In this document: piece by piece, positions 32,899 to 42,284 of the stretch
How the letters are laid out: every line of letters begins with the position of its first letter
Numbering within the stretch: position 1 is the first letter of the stretch
Origin: Clostridia bacterium
GTDB lineage: Bacteria > Bacillota > Clostridia > Oscillospirales > Acutalibacteraceae
Reading direction: 5' to 3'
NCBI GenBank assembly: GCA_017439585.1
Contig: JAFSIV010000015.1
Location: 1 to 44,201, forward strand
DNA length: 44,201 bases
Position numbers and translations under genes: made by a program
Notes under the pieces: model-generated
What the model saw: the letters and a program-made list of their open reading frames with translations, nothing else
Database searches by the model: none
What the model was told of the DNA's origin: nothing

Positions 32899-33444
32899 TT
32901 ACAAATTATTATCTATTAAGAATTTAAGCTTTAAAACGGCGGTTTGGGTTTTGGCGTCTTTAATTTCGCCTGACATTATCATATCTAAAACAGTATCAAA
33001 CGGAATTTTTTCAACATTTAAAAATTCATCTGCATCCAAATCCTGCTCGCCGATAGTAAGCCCTGTTGCCGCATAAAGCCAAATGATTTCATCACAGTAT
33101 CCAGGGGATGGATAAAGAGTTCCTAAATCTATGAACTTTTCGGCAGTAGCTCCTGTTTCTTCTTTAAGCTCGCGTTTTCCGCATTCCAGTGGGTCTTCAT
33201 CTTTACTGTTTCTTTTTCCGGCAGGAATTTCTAAAATGCTTTCAAAATAAGGGTATCTGAACTGTTTAACCAAAAGCAAGCAGTTATCGTCTGTTAGGGG
33301 AACAACGCAAACTCCACCGGGGTGCTCAACTATTTCTCTTGAAGCGGTGGTGTTATTTGGTAAAAGGGCAGTATCCACCCTCAAATTAATAACTTTTCCG
33401 TTATAAATATATTCTTTTTTAAGTTGTTTTTCTTCTAAATTCAT
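32899..33444 (-). CDS. nudF: ADP-ribose pyrophosphatase-type Nudix hydrolase
   Basis: The enzyme probably splits ADP-ribose to AMP and ribose 5-phosphate. The 181-residue product has the Nudix box around residues 76-99, with RELKEETGA at 91-99 and Glu83 at the right distance. There is one extra residue between Gly76 and Glu83 compared with the textbook spacing. The upstream EIPAG and the downstream YPSPGYCDEIIWLY match the ADPRase subgroup, in which the proline about 15 residues after the box marks ADP-ribose preference. CGGAGG lies 8 bases upstream of the ATG. It is the first gene of a three-gene minus-strand group. Confidence 0.92.
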   Translation of the reverse strand: MNLEEKQLKKEYIYNGKVINLRVDTALLPNNTTASREIVEHPGGVCVVPLTDDNCLLLVKQFRYPYFESILEIPAGKRNSKDEDPLECGKRELKEETGATAEKFIDLGTLYPSPGYCDEIIWLYAATGLTIGEQDLDADEFLNVEKIPFDTVLDMIMSGEIKDAKTQTAVLKLKFLIDNNL

Positions 33445-33508
33445 TATTTTAGTCCTCCGTAAATATACTAGTAGTAATACATATAAATAAAAATAAGGGA
33501 GATTAATT

Positions 33509-34405
33509 ATGGAAAAAATTGTATTTTCAAAGGAATACTGTTATTTAGAAAGGCAAAAGATAATTGACGAAATTTGCAATAAATATGCCTTTGTTAAAAA
33601 AAGTGTTATTGGTAAAAGTTGTTTAGGAAGAAATATAACTGCCTTAAAAATAGGCTCTGCCGCTCAGTATACACTTATTACAGCGGCTTTTCACGGAAGC
33701 GAGCATATAACCTCAAATGTGCTTCTTATGTTTATTGAAGAGCTTTGCGAGGCACTTGATAAAGGCGGTTACATAGCAGGACTTAATGCTAGACGAGCTT
33801 TAAGAGGCAGAGGGATTATTTTTATACCTTGCATAAATCCCGACGGTTGCGAAATATCTATAACAGGCAGACCGCCTGAAAACGATATTGCAAATATTTT
33901 TAAATCTAAAACCGATTTTAAAAAATGGAATGCAAACGCAAGAGGTGTTGATATAAACCATAATTTTGACGCTGATTGGTATGCACTTCGCGAAAAAGAG
34001 AGAAACGAGGGTATTTATGGACCTGCACCCTCGCGATTTGGCGGTTACAAGCCCGAAAGCGAGCCTGAAACGCAGACACTTGTTAATCTATGCAAAAAGG
34101 CTGATATAAGGCATATTTTGGCTTTGCATAGCCAAGGAGAAGTTATATACTGGAATTACGGTAAAAATATGCCTTACCGCAGTCGCAAAATGGCGGAAAT
34201 TATGGCAACCTCGAGCGGATATGCCCTTGATGTTCCGATATCAATAGCAACAGGTGGAGGTTTCAAGGATTGGTTTATAGATAAATTCAATCGCCCCGGA
34301 TTTACTATTGAGATAGGCAAGGGTGAAAATCCGCTTCCCATCGAAATGGCAGAAAAAATATATGAGCAGATTAAAGAAACCCTTGTTTTATGCAGTATTA
34401 TGTAA
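33509..34405 (+). CDS. M14-family zinc carboxypeptidase (gamma-D-Glu-diaminopimelate peptidase-like)
   Basis: The 298-residue enzyme has the M14 zinc ligands His62 and Glu65 in HGSEH, the third ligand His207 in LHSQGE, the Arg145 region ARGVDINHNFD, and the catalytic Glu269 in FTIEIGKGEN. The closest known type is the cytoplasmic peptidase that trims murein peptides such as gamma-D-glutamyl-DAP (MpaA, YqgT-like). No signal peptide or LysM domain is present, which favours recycling inside the cell. AGGGAG lies upstream of the ATG. It diverges from nudF across only 64 bases and converges with degV. Confidence 0.88.
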   Translation: MEKIVFSKEYCYLERQKIIDEICNKYAFVKKSVIGKSCLGRNITALKIGSAAQYTLITAAFHGSEHITSNVLLMFIEELCEALDKGGYIAGLNARRALRGRGIIFIPCINPDGCEISITGRPPENDIANIFKSKTDFKKWNANARGVDINHNFDADWYALREKERNEGIYGPAPSRFGGYKPESEPETQTLVNLCKKADIRHILALHSQGEVIYWNYGKNMPYRSRKMAEIMATSSGYALDVPISIATGGGFKDWFIDKFNRPGFTIEIGKGENPLPIEMAEKIYEQIKETLVLCSIM

Positions 34406-34434
34406 AAACGGACTGTTGCAATCAGCAACAGTCC
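34404..34434 (-). terminator. Terminator hairpin in the M14/DegV convergent gap
   Basis: A perfect 10-bp stem (ggactgttgc / gcaacagtcc) has an aatca loop. The T run (gttttt) follows it only on the minus strand, so it would act for transcripts coming from degV, about 135 bases past that gene's stop. On the plus strand it could still protect the M14 mRNA 3' end. Confidence 0.7.
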
Positions 34435-34568
34435 CATCTATATCAAAGGGGATGTATCGGTAATTTTAAAGACAGTCTTAGACTATCGCCGATAGTATGG
34501 GATATCCCGAAAACCCCCTGCTGTATAATATGCGGCAGAGGGCTTTGTGTTACTTTATGATATCTAAT

Positions 34569-35426
34569 TTAAGCAATAGGATTTTTGCGAATAAAGAGCA
34601 CGCCTAATGTGTTTGCACCGCAGTGAGAAGATATAGTGCAGCCTGCTCTTGTTAGGAAAACCTCTTTAAAGTCTGCCTTAGATTTAACCTGGCTTACAAC
34701 AGCGTTTGCAATTTCTTCATCGCAACCTGCATGGGTTACGAAAACACGAGAAAGGTCGATATCTGATGCGTCGCCAATTCGTTCGTCAACATAGGTTTTA
34801 AGAACATCGGCATACTTTCCGCGATATTTTTTGCCAACGCCCATAGAACCGTTTTTAACCTCTATGCAAGGCTTTAATTTAAGAAGGTTTGCACCAAGCA
34901 TTGCGACGGCTGAACATCTGCCACCCTTATGAAGATATTCAAGATTATCAATAACAAAAGAAGCATCAACACAAGGAGCCAGCTCATTTATTTTGGCTAC
35001 GATTTCTTCTGCGGATAAGCCTTCTTTTGCCATTTCTGCGGCGGCTATAACTAAAAGACCGCCACCTGTTGAAAGGTTTCTTGAATCTATCGGATAAACA
35101 TTTTCAACCTCTTCTGCCGCGATACAGCTGTTGCGGTAGGTTGAAGACATTTCAGCACTGATAGAAAAATGGATAACAGAGCTACCGTCTTTTGTAAGCT
35201 CGGTAAAATATTCAACAAATTCGCCGATATTAGCGGCGGTTGTTTTAGGAAGCTCACCTGTTTTATTATGGTGCGCATAAATATCATCTGGGGTTATATT
35301 AACACCGTCGCGATAGGTTTTATCGCCTAAGGTTACGCCTAAGGGTAAAATTTTAACATTATAACGCTCAATAAGCTCAGGGCTTAAATCAGTAGTGCTA
35401 TCACTTGAAATAATAATATTAGCCAA
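34569..35426 (-). CDS. DegV-family fatty-acid-binding protein
   Basis: The 285-residue product begins ANIIISSDSTTDLS and contains TTAANIGEF, FSISAEMSSTYRN, VYPIDSRNLSTGGGLL and the family C-terminal block ISSHCGANTLGVLF. DegV/FakB relatives bind fatty acids and can present them to the kinase FakA, but many Clostridia have several copies with unclear ligands, and no fakA is adjacent. The start is a TTG at 35426 with GGAGGT seven bases upstream. An upstream in-frame ATG would place that RBS inside the gene. A promoter with TTGCGA and TATAAT precedes it. Confidence 0.9.
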   Translation of the reverse strand: MANIIISSDSTTDLSPELIERYNVKILPLGVTLGDKTYRDGVNITPDDIYAHHNKTGELPKTTAANIGEFVEYFTELTKDGSSVIHFSISAEMSSTYRNSCIAAEEVENVYPIDSRNLSTGGGLLVIAAAEMAKEGLSAEEIVAKINELAPCVDASFVIDNLEYLHKGGRCSAVAMLGANLLKLKPCIEVKNGSMGVGKKYRGKYADVLKTYVDERIGDASDIDLSRVFVTHAGCDEEIANAVVSQVKSKADFKEVFLTRAGCTISSHCGANTLGVLFIRKNPIA

Positions 35427-35471
35427 GTTAATACCTCCAATTTTTAATAACATAAATTATTATTTGAAATT

Positions 35472-35500
35472 ATTATATCATTTATTTATAAAAATCGCAA
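35472..35500 (-). promoter_or_regulatory. Probable SigA-type promoter of the degV-family gene
   Basis: On the minus strand, TTGCGA (35500-35495) and TATAAT (35477-35472) are separated by 17 bp, with the predicted start about 40 bases before the TTG codon. Confidence 0.55.
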
Positions 35501-35625
35501 CATATTATTGTAAAAATGCTGTAAATTAATGTTACTATATGTTGAAAATGGCAGATTTTTGTGCAATATTAATAAATTACACAAAAAAAGTTCTACTTTT
35601 GTTTCAGAAATTTCACAAAATTTGC

Positions 35626-35654
35626 TTGAAAATTGGTAATAATATTGATATAAT
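35626..35654 (+). promoter_or_regulatory. SigA-type promoter of the glgBCDA operon
   Basis: TTGAAA at 35626-35631 and TATAAT at 35649-35654 are spaced by 17 bp. The start is predicted near 35661, which leaves a leader of only about 30 bases before glgB. No catabolite-response palindrome was obvious in the A/T-rich DNA upstream (35501-35625). Confidence 0.75.
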
Positions 35655-35673
35655 AATATAGGAGTTGTGCATT

Positions 35674-35709
35674 TTGCACCGTATTAAATTCTATGAATAT
35701 CTCGGTTAA
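35674..35709 (+). CDS. Possible 11-codon leader ORF overlapping the glgB start
   Basis: A GGAG at 35661-35664 lies too far (28 bases) from the glgB ATG but at a good distance from TTG 35674. That frame reads HRIKFYEYLG after the start and stops at 35709, inside glgB. Another option is GTG 35667, giving six codons. Either would bring ribosomes to the glgB start. This is a weak call, based on spacing only. Confidence 0.3.
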   Translation: MHRIKFYEYLG

Positions 35710-37555
35710 AAAAATTAGTGATTTTTCAGAAAAGTATTTGCCTGATGCTTATAAAATATTAGGCTCAAAGCTAAAAGGGGATAAGGCGGTTTTCAGAGTT
35801 TGGGCAGGGAACGCTAGTGAAGTTTCGGTGGTTGGCGATTTCAACAATTGGGATATAAATTCAAACCCAATGAAATTAATAAACGGTGGAATCTGGCAAG
35901 CGGAAATAAAAGGTATCAAAAACTTTGATAATTATAAATATGCTATAACAGGTTTCGATGGAAATGTTGTTTTAAAATCAGACCCTTATGCTAATCATTT
36001 TGAAACGGCTCCGAGCAATGCTTCTAAAATATATGCAGCGGATAATTTTATTTGGAGCGATAGCGATTGGCTAAAAAAACGCTCAACAACTAATATTTAC
36101 GAAAAGCCGATAAATATTTATGAGGTTCACTTAGGCTCTTTTAAAAGATATGAGGACGGTAACTGTTTTAATTATGTTAAATTAGCTGAGGAGTTATCGG
36201 TATATTTAAAGGATATGCATTATAACTATATAGAGCTTATGCCTATAACCGAATACCCTTATGATGCTTCTTGGGGATATCAGGTAACGGGTTATTTTGC
36301 ACCTACCTCGCGTTACGGCACTCCTGCCGATTTCAAAAAATTTGTTGATATTATGCATAAGGCAGAAATCGGCGTTATTCTCGATTGGGTGCCTGCGCAT
36401 TTTCCAAAGGATGAGCACGGGCTTTACAGGTTTGATGGTACTGCTCTTTATGAATATGAGGACACTCGTATAGGTGAGCATAAGGCTTGGGGAACCGCGG
36501 TGTTCGATTATGCCAAACCTCAGGTTAAAAGCTTTCTTATATCAAGTGCGGTATATTGGCTTAAAGAGTTTCATATTGATGGACTAAGAGTGGATGCAGT
36601 TGCTTCTATGCTTTATAGGGACTATAATCGACCGGACGGTGAGTGGACTGCAAATATAAATGGCGGCAAAGAGCATTTAGAGGCAGTCGAGTTTTTAAGA
36701 GACTTAAATAAAGAAGCCTTTAAGGTTAACAAAAATGTTCTTATGATAGCCGAGGAGTCTACTGCTTGGCCTCAGGTTACAAAGCCTAGCGAGCTTGGTG
36801 GTTTAGGCTTTAATTTTAAATGGAATATGGGTTGGATGAACGATATGCTCGAATATATGAAAGCAGACCCATATTTTAGAAAAGATATGCATAAAAATTT
36901 AACCTTTTCCTTCTTTTATGCTTTCAGCGAAAATTTTATTTTGCCGATTTCCCATGATGAAGTGGTTCATGGCAAATGTTCTATGATAAATAAGATGTTC
37001 GGTGAATATAATTTAAAGTTTGATTCTTTAAAAGCCTTTTATGCTTATATGATGGCTCACCCCGGTAAAAAGCTTTTGTTTATGGGTGAGGAGTTTGCTC
37101 AGTTTGATGAATGGGATTATAAGGCAGAGCTTAATTGGTTTTTGCTTGGATTTGAAAGCCACCGAAATATGTTAAAATATGTTAAAGCGTTAAATTCGTT
37201 TTATATGGAAAATTCTCCGCTTTGGCAAAATGATTTTTCTTGGGAAGGCTTTAAATGGATTTCGCATGATGATTATTTGCAGAGTGTTATCGCGTTTAGA
37301 AGAATTAATAAAAAGGGAGAAGAGCTTATTGCGGTTTGCAATTTTACTCCCATAGAGAGAAAGAATTACCGAATAGGTCTTCCTTCAAATTCAAAGTATA
37401 AGAGAGAATTTTGTTCGGACGATAAGGCTTTCGGTGGTAAAACGCCAAAAGCTCGAAAACTTATATCTGCCGAAAAAAAGGAAATGCACGGTTATGAATT
37501 TTCAGCGGAATTTAATATACCGGCTATGTCGGTGAGTTTTTATAAAAAAATTTAA
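35693..37555 (+). CDS. glgB: 1,4-alpha-glucan branching enzyme
   Basis: GlgB cuts alpha-1,4 glucan and rejoins the piece as an alpha-1,6 branch. The 620-residue GH13 enzyme has an N-terminal CBM48 (about 25-115, VVGDFNNWD). The barrel has the nucleophile Asp301 in GLRVDAVASM, the acid/base Glu354 in MIAEEST and the third carboxylate in ISHDEVVHGK. A C-terminal beta-domain follows. The extra N1 domain of the E. coli enzyme is absent. The ATG at 35693 has no Shine-Dalgarno at normal distance. It is the first gene of the glycogen operon; glgC follows after about 70 bases with two small hairpins. Confidence 0.95.
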   Translation: MNISVKKISDFSEKYLPDAYKILGSKLKGDKAVFRVWAGNASEVSVVGDFNNWDINSNPMKLINGGIWQAEIKGIKNFDNYKYAITGFDGNVVLKSDPYANHFETAPSNASKIYAADNFIWSDSDWLKKRSTTNIYEKPINIYEVHLGSFKRYEDGNCFNYVKLAEELSVYLKDMHYNYIELMPITEYPYDASWGYQVTGYFAPTSRYGTPADFKKFVDIMHKAEIGVILDWVPAHFPKDEHGLYRFDGTALYEYEDTRIGEHKAWGTAVFDYAKPQVKSFLISSAVYWLKEFHIDGLRVDAVASMLYRDYNRPDGEWTANINGGKEHLEAVEFLRDLNKEAFKVNKNVLMIAEESTAWPQVTKPSELGGLGFNFKWNMGWMNDMLEYMKADPYFRKDMHKNLTFSFFYAFSENFILPISHDEVVHGKCSMINKMFGEYNLKFDSLKAFYAYMMAHPGKKLLFMGEEFAQFDEWDYKAELNWFLLGFESHRNMLKYVKALNSFYMENSPLWQNDFSWEGFKWISHDDYLQSVIAFRRINKKGEELIAVCNFTPIERKNYRIGLPSNSKYKREFCSDDKAFGGKTPKARKLISAEKKEMHGYEFSAEFNIPAMSVSFYKKI

Positions 37556-37603
37556 CCGCAAGTGTTTGCGGTAATATATAGCGCAACAGTTTTGTTGCAG
37601 CAA
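37556..37603 (+). other. Two small hairpins between glgB and glgC
   Basis: Inverted repeats accgcaa / ttgcggt (near 37554-37571) and gcaaca / tgttgc (near 37583-37598) lie in tandem in the 70-base gap. Neither has a T run, so they are more likely mRNA processing or stability elements than terminators. Confidence 0.45.
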
Positions 37604-37625
37604 AATTAGAACAGGAGTGTTTTCT

Positions 37626-38840
37626 TTGAAAAACAAAAAATGTGTGGCTATGCTGCTGGCAGGAGGTCAGGGAAGCAGATTAGGGGTGCTAACCAGTAAA
37701 ATTGCGAAACCGGCTGTGCCTTATGGCGGAAAATACCGTATTATAGATTTTCCGCTCTCGAATTGCACAAATTCGGGTATAGATACAGTTGGTGTTCTAA
37801 CTCAGTATAAGCCATTAGAGCTCAACGATTATATAGGCTCAGGTAAGCCTTGGGATTTGGACAGTTCAAACGGCGGAGTTCATATCCTGCCTCCTTATCA
37901 AGGTCTTTCGGGTGAGGGTTGGTATAAAGGAACAGCTAACGCGATTTATCAAAATCTCGAATTTATTGAGCGATACAATCCTGAATATGTGCTCATATTA
38001 TCGGGCGACCATATTTATAAAATGGATTATTCCAAAATGATTGACGAGCACGAGGCGAGCGGTGCAGCTTGTACTATCGCGGTGCTTGAAGTAACCATGG
38101 AAGAGGCAACTCGTTTCGGTATTATGAATACCGATGAAAATGATGTTATCTATGAATTTGAAGAAAAGCCTGCTAATCCTAAGAGCAATTTGGCTTCAAT
38201 GGGAATTTATGTATTTAATTGGGATAAGCTTAAAAAATACTTAACTGAGGATGAGAAAAAGGAAAATTCCTCTAACGATTTTGGTAAGGATGTTATTCCT
38301 GCTATGCTTTCTAATAATGAGCTTATGAGGGTTTACCGCTTCAACGATTATTGGAAGGATGTTGGAACTGTAAACTCCTTATGGGATGCAAACCTTGACC
38401 TACTTAATCCTAAGCTAGATCTTAACTTAGCAGATAAAAAATGGCGTATTTATTCCCGTAATGTAGGCTTCCCTCCGCAGTATGTGTCTGAAAAAGCGGT
38501 GGTTGAAAATTCGCTTATTACTGACGGTTGCGAGATTTACGGTAAACTTGATTTTTCTATCCTTTTTGAAAATGTAACGGTTGAAGAGGGAGCAGAGGTT
38601 GAGTATTCTCTCATTATGCCTGGTGCAGTTATAAAGAAAGGTGCTAAGGTTAGATACTCGATTATTGCTGAGAATGTAATCGTTGAGGAGGGTGCCGATA
38701 TAGGTGGAGACCCTGCTGTTGTTGGAAATAACGATTGGGGTATTACGGTTGTTGGCGCTAATTTGAAGGTTGGAAAAAATGTTCATATTTCAGCTAATAA
38801 AATGATAACAGAAGATGTGAAAGAGGGGGAAGAGATATGA
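37626..38840 (+). CDS. glgC: Glucose-1-phosphate adenylyltransferase, catalytic subunit GlgC
   Basis: GlgC makes ADP-glucose from ATP and glucose-1-phosphate, the committed step of glycogen synthesis. The 404-residue protein has the pyrophosphorylase signature [14 protein letters not shown], the [19 protein letters not shown] block, [10 protein letters not shown], the sugar-phosphate site FEEKP, and a left-handed beta-helix C terminus. The start is TTG 37626, with AGGAG eight bases upstream; a GTG nine bases earlier lies in that RBS. It overlaps glgD by four bases (ATGA), which fits a coupled heteromer. Confidence 0.95.
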   Translation: MKNKKCVAMLLAGGQGSRLGVLTSKIAKPAVPYGGKYRIIDFPLSNCTNSGIDTVGVLTQYKPLELNDYIGSGKPWDLDSSNGGVHILPPYQGLSGEGWYKGTANAIYQNLEFIERYNPEYVLILSGDHIYKMDYSKMIDEHEASGAACTIAVLEVTMEEATRFGIMNTDENDVIYEFEEKPANPKSNLASMGIYVFNWDKLKKYLTEDEKKENSSNDFGKDVIPAMLSNNELMRVYRFNDYWKDVGTVNSLWDANLDLLNPKLDLNLADKKWRIYSRNVGFPPQYVSEKAVVENSLITDGCEIYGKLDFSILFENVTVEEGAEVEYSLIMPGAVIKKGAKVRYSIIAENVIVEEGADIGGDPAVVGNNDWGITVVGANLKVGKNVHISANKMITEDVKEGEEI

Positions 38841-39949
38841 AGAATTCAGCAGTTGCAGGAATAATTTTTGCTAATTTTAATGATGATTTATTAAAAAAAT
38901 TAACAACTAATCGTTCAATGGCTTCTGTGCCGTTTGGCGCCAGATACAGACTTATAGATTTCCCTCTTTCTAATTTAGTTAATGCCGGTGTTACTAAGGT
39001 AGGCATTGTAACTAAGGAGAACTACCGTTCTCTTATGGACCATGTCGGCAGTGGTATTTATTGGGATTTAGACCGTAAAAACGGTGGTCTTTACCTCTTG
39101 CCACCTTATATTACAGGAGCTAAGCGTTATAGCGGTACGGTTGATGCTTTAAATGGAATAAGAGACTATATCAATCATTGCAAAAGCGAGTATATGGTGC
39201 TTTGTAATGCTGATGTGCTTGCGAATGTTGATATTTCTGCCGCCGTTAAAAAGCATATTAAAAACGAAGCGGATATAACCTTGGTTTATTCTAAGGGCGA
39301 GCTTTCCGAAATAACCGGAGAAACAATGCTTTTATCTTTGGATGAGAATGAAAGAGTTACTGAAATCGGTTTTGAATTAAACGAGGGTGAAGTTAACTTC
39401 GGTATAGGAATAACCATTATTGGCCGCGAATTGTTGCTTAAAATGATTGATAAGGCTTATGACGAGGAGCTTTCCAGTTTCAATCGTGATGTTATAGCAA
39501 AGAGTGTTAAGCAGCTTAAAATTTACGGTAAGCTTCATAATGAATATGCTGCGTTTATGAACGGAATAGACAGTTACCATACCGCTAATATGGATTTACT
39601 TAAAGCAGATGTTCGCAGTCAGGTATTTAATAAGGAAAGACCTGTTTTCACTAAAACCCGCGATGATATGCCAACCCGTTACGGAATTGATGCAAAGGTT
39701 ACTAACTGCGTTATCGGAGATGGTTGTGTAATTAACGGTACGGTTAAAAACTGTGTTCTTTTCAGAGGTGTTAAGGTTGAAAAGGGTGCGGTTGTTGAAA
39801 ATAGTATTCTTATGCAGGAGACCTGCGTAGGAAAGGATGCTGTGCTCGATTATGTTATAGCCGATAAAAATGCCTGTATAGGCGAGGGTATGACCTTGAA
39901 GGGCACAACCGAAAACCAATTTATTGTTAATAAGAATCAAATAGTTTAA
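38837..39949 (+). CDS. glgD: GlgD, non-catalytic subunit of ADP-glucose pyrophosphorylase
   Basis: The 370-residue GlgC paralogue keeps the fold, with [22 protein letters not shown] near residues 33-54 and a beta-helix tail. It lacks the GGxGSRL nucleotide loop, which is replaced by [19 protein letters not shown]. In Firmicutes, GlgD pairs with GlgC and alters its activity and regulation, although it is not active alone. The ATGA overlap with glgC suggests fixed production ratios. glgA follows after 10 bases. Confidence 0.94.
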   Translation: MKNSAVAGIIFANFNDDLLKKLTTNRSMASVPFGARYRLIDFPLSNLVNAGVTKVGIVTKENYRSLMDHVGSGIYWDLDRKNGGLYLLPPYITGAKRYSGTVDALNGIRDYINHCKSEYMVLCNADVLANVDISAAVKKHIKNEADITLVYSKGELSEITGETMLLSLDENERVTEIGFELNEGEVNFGIGITIIGRELLLKMIDKAYDEELSSFNRDVIAKSVKQLKIYGKLHNEYAAFMNGIDSYHTANMDLLKADVRSQVFNKERPVFTKTRDDMPTRYGIDAKVTNCVIGDGCVINGTVKNCVLFRGVKVEKGAVVENSILMQETCVGKDAVLDYVIADKNACIGEGMTLKGTTENQFIVNKNQIV

Positions 39950-39959
39950 GGAGAAAATA

Positions 39960-41381
39960 ATGAAAGTTTTATTTGCTGCCAGTGAAGCGTATCCGTTCGC
40001 GATGTCGGGCGGACTTGCAGATGTTGCAGGAGCTTTGCCAAAGGCTTTGAGAAAGAGATTTGTGGGTTGCAGAGTAGTGCTTCCGCTTTATGCAGGTGTT
40101 TCAGAGGAAATGCGGCAAAAAATGACCTTTGTTTGCAATATAACCGTTCCGGTTGCTTGGCGCAGGCAGTATTGCGGTGTTTTTGAGGCACATATTGACG
40201 GTGTGATTTACTATTTGATTGATAATCAATATTATTTTAATCGAGACGGGCTTTACGGTTATTTTGATGATGCAGAGCGTTTTGCATTTTTCTCCCGCGC
40301 GGTGCTTGAAATTTTGCCTCATATTAATTTTAATCCTGATATTATTCATTGTAATGATTGGCAAACCGCATTAATACCTGTATATCTTGATGCTTTTTAT
40401 AAGTATGCGGATTTTTATAAAGATATAAAAACGGTATTTACAATTCATAATATCCAGTATCAAGGAAAATACGGATATGAATTAACCGAGGATGTTTTAG
40501 GGCTCCCTCCCGAGAATGCAAGTCTTTTAGATTATGATAATTGTATTAACTTTATGAAGGGTGGTATTCAATGCGCCCATAAGGTTACTACTGTATCTCC
40601 AACCTATTCCAGAGAGATATTAGACCCCTATTATTCTCACGGGCTTGACAGTATTTTAAAAGAATTTACTTATAAATTAACCGGTATTGTTAACGGTATT
40701 GACTGTGATGTTTATAATCCCGAAACCGACCCGTTAATTTATAAAAACTTCTCGGCAGATGATGTTTCAAATAAGGCATATAATAAGAAAAAGCTCCAAG
40801 AGGAGTTAGGACTTCCTCAAAGGGAGGATGTGCCGATTATCGGTATTGTTACAAGACTTGTTAAGCATAAGGGTATCGACCTTGTTAAATGTGTTTTTGA
40901 GGAACTTTTAAATGCCGATTTGCAATTTGCAATTTTAGGCTCAGGAGAATGGGAATTTGAAACATTTTTCCATGAAATGTCAAATCTTCATCCCGATAAA
41001 GTTGGTTTAAAGCTTGGCTTTAAGCCTGAATTGGCTCATAGAATTTATGCCGGTGCAGATATATTCTTAATGCCTAGCCAAAGCGAGCCTTGCGGATTAG
41101 CTCAAATGGTTGCTCTTCGTTACGGAACTATCCCGATTGTACGTCAAACAGGCGGTCTTAATGATACTATTTCAGATAGCGGAGACGGTAAGGGCAACGG
41201 CTTCACTTTCAGCACATATAATGCTCACGATATGCAACATACAATATGGCGGGCATTGGAGGGATATAGCGATAAAGAGGGTTGGGCAATACTTCGCGAC
41301 CGTGCTATGCGTTGTAATAACAGTTGGTCAGCCTCTGCTAACCAATATATAGGCTTATATAAAGAAATTATAGGAAAATAA
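39960..41381 (+). CDS. glgA: Glycogen synthase GlgA (GT5)
   Basis: GlgA extends alpha-1,4 glucan from ADP-glucose. The 473-residue GT5 protein has the N-terminal ADP-glucose loop, HCNDWQTALIP, FTIHNIQYQGKYG, the KHKGIDLVK block and the C-terminal catalytic stretch MPSQSEPCGLAQMVALRYG. The N-terminal KxGG motif reads Met15-Ser-Gly-Gly, so the lysine equivalent to E. coli Lys15 is missing. Related clostridial enzymes may share this. AAGGAG lies just before the ATG. It is the last gene of the glg operon and is followed by a terminator. Confidence 0.95.
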   Translation: MKVLFAASEAYPFAMSGGLADVAGALPKALRKRFVGCRVVLPLYAGVSEEMRQKMTFVCNITVPVAWRRQYCGVFEAHIDGVIYYLIDNQYYFNRDGLYGYFDDAERFAFFSRAVLEILPHINFNPDIIHCNDWQTALIPVYLDAFYKYADFYKDIKTVFTIHNIQYQGKYGYELTEDVLGLPPENASLLDYDNCINFMKGGIQCAHKVTTVSPTYSREILDPYYSHGLDSILKEFTYKLTGIVNGIDCDVYNPETDPLIYKNFSADDVSNKAYNKKKLQEELGLPQREDVPIIGIVTRLVKHKGIDLVKCVFEELLNADLQFAILGSGEWEFETFFHEMSNLHPDKVGLKLGFKPELAHRIYAGADIFLMPSQSEPCGLAQMVALRYGTIPIVRQTGGLNDTISDSGDGKGNGFTFSTYNAHDMQHTIWRALEGYSDKEGWAILRDRAMRCNNSWSASANQYIGLYKEIIGK

Positions 41382-41394
41382 AATCTAGGATTTT

Positions 41395-41422
41395 AAAAAG
41401 GGTTGCTTTTTGCAACCCTTTT
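41395..41422 (+). terminator. Rho-independent terminator of the glg operon
   Basis: An 11-bp stem (aaaagggttgc / gcaaccctttt) has a T-rich loop and tail, directly after glgA. Confidence 0.88.
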
Positions 41423-41449
41423 ATATTTATATGTATATGGGTGATATTA

Positions 41450-42256
41450 TTGGTAGAAATTTTAAAATCGGTATTTTTAGGCATAGTTCAGGGATTAACT
41501 GAGTTTTTGCCTGTTTCCTCGTCTGCTCATTTAAATATTTTTCCTTGGGTTCTTAGCTGGGAAATAACCGAGTCCTTTGATTTAAGCTTGCATTTTGGAA
41601 CTTTACTTGCGATTTTTGTTTACTTTTTCAAAGATTTTGTTATAATGGTTAATGGTGGACTAAGAATAGTCCTTAAAAAAGAAAAAAATAATAACGGTAA
41701 AATTTTTTGGTATCTTGTTATTGCAACCATTCCGGCAGGTGCTCTGGCTTTTATATTTGAAAAAATGATAGACCTTATAATCGGCGATAATATAAATGCT
41801 TTAATGATAGTAATAGCTTTTGCTTTGATTATAATGGGAATTGTTTTATACATAGCTGATAAAAATGCTAAACAAAAGGTTAGGTTTGAAAACTTGAAGT
41901 TTGCTCAGGTTTTAAAGGTTTCGGTCTCTCAGGCTTTGGCTGCGGCAGTGCCCGGTGTTTCGCGTTCGGGAATAACTATGACGGTGGCTCGAATTTTAAA
42001 ATTAGACCGTGAATCAGCGGCAAGACTTTCTTTTTTGCTTTCTGCGCCAATGGTTTTGGCTGCAGTTATTGTAAATCTTAATAATTTTAAATTTAATCTG
42101 CCGTTTTTATGCGGTATTTTAGCTAGCTTTATATCGGGAATTTTGGTTATAAAATACCTATTAGATTATTTGAAGCGGGGAAGCTATAAGCAGTTTGCAA
42201 TATACCGTATTATAATAGGTGTTGCGATAATTGGTTTGGCTGTTATAAGAATATGA
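41450..42256 (+). CDS. uppP: Undecaprenyl-diphosphatase UppP (BacA)
   Basis: UppP dephosphorylates undecaprenyl diphosphate, recycling the lipid carrier for peptidoglycan and other polymers; it also affects bacitracin resistance. The 268-residue polytopic protein has the catalytic motifs LTEFLPVSSSAH (residues 16-27) and PGVSRSGITMT. About seven membrane helices are visible. The start is a TTG at 41450 with GGGTGAT upstream; a GTG at 41441 is a less likely alternative lying in that RBS. No promoter was recognised in the short gap after the glg terminator. Confidence 0.94.
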   Translation: MVEILKSVFLGIVQGLTEFLPVSSSAHLNIFPWVLSWEITESFDLSLHFGTLLAIFVYFFKDFVIMVNGGLRIVLKKEKNNNGKIFWYLVIATIPAGALAFIFEKMIDLIIGDNINALMIVIAFALIIMGIVLYIADKNAKQKVRFENLKFAQVLKVSVSQALAAAVPGVSRSGITMTVARILKLDRESAARLSFLLSAPMVLAAVIVNLNNFKFNLPFLCGILASFISGILVIKYLLDYLKRGSYKQFAIYRIIIGVAIIGLAVIRI

Positions 42257-42284
42257 AAATATCTGTGATTTTTTAAAAAAGTTC

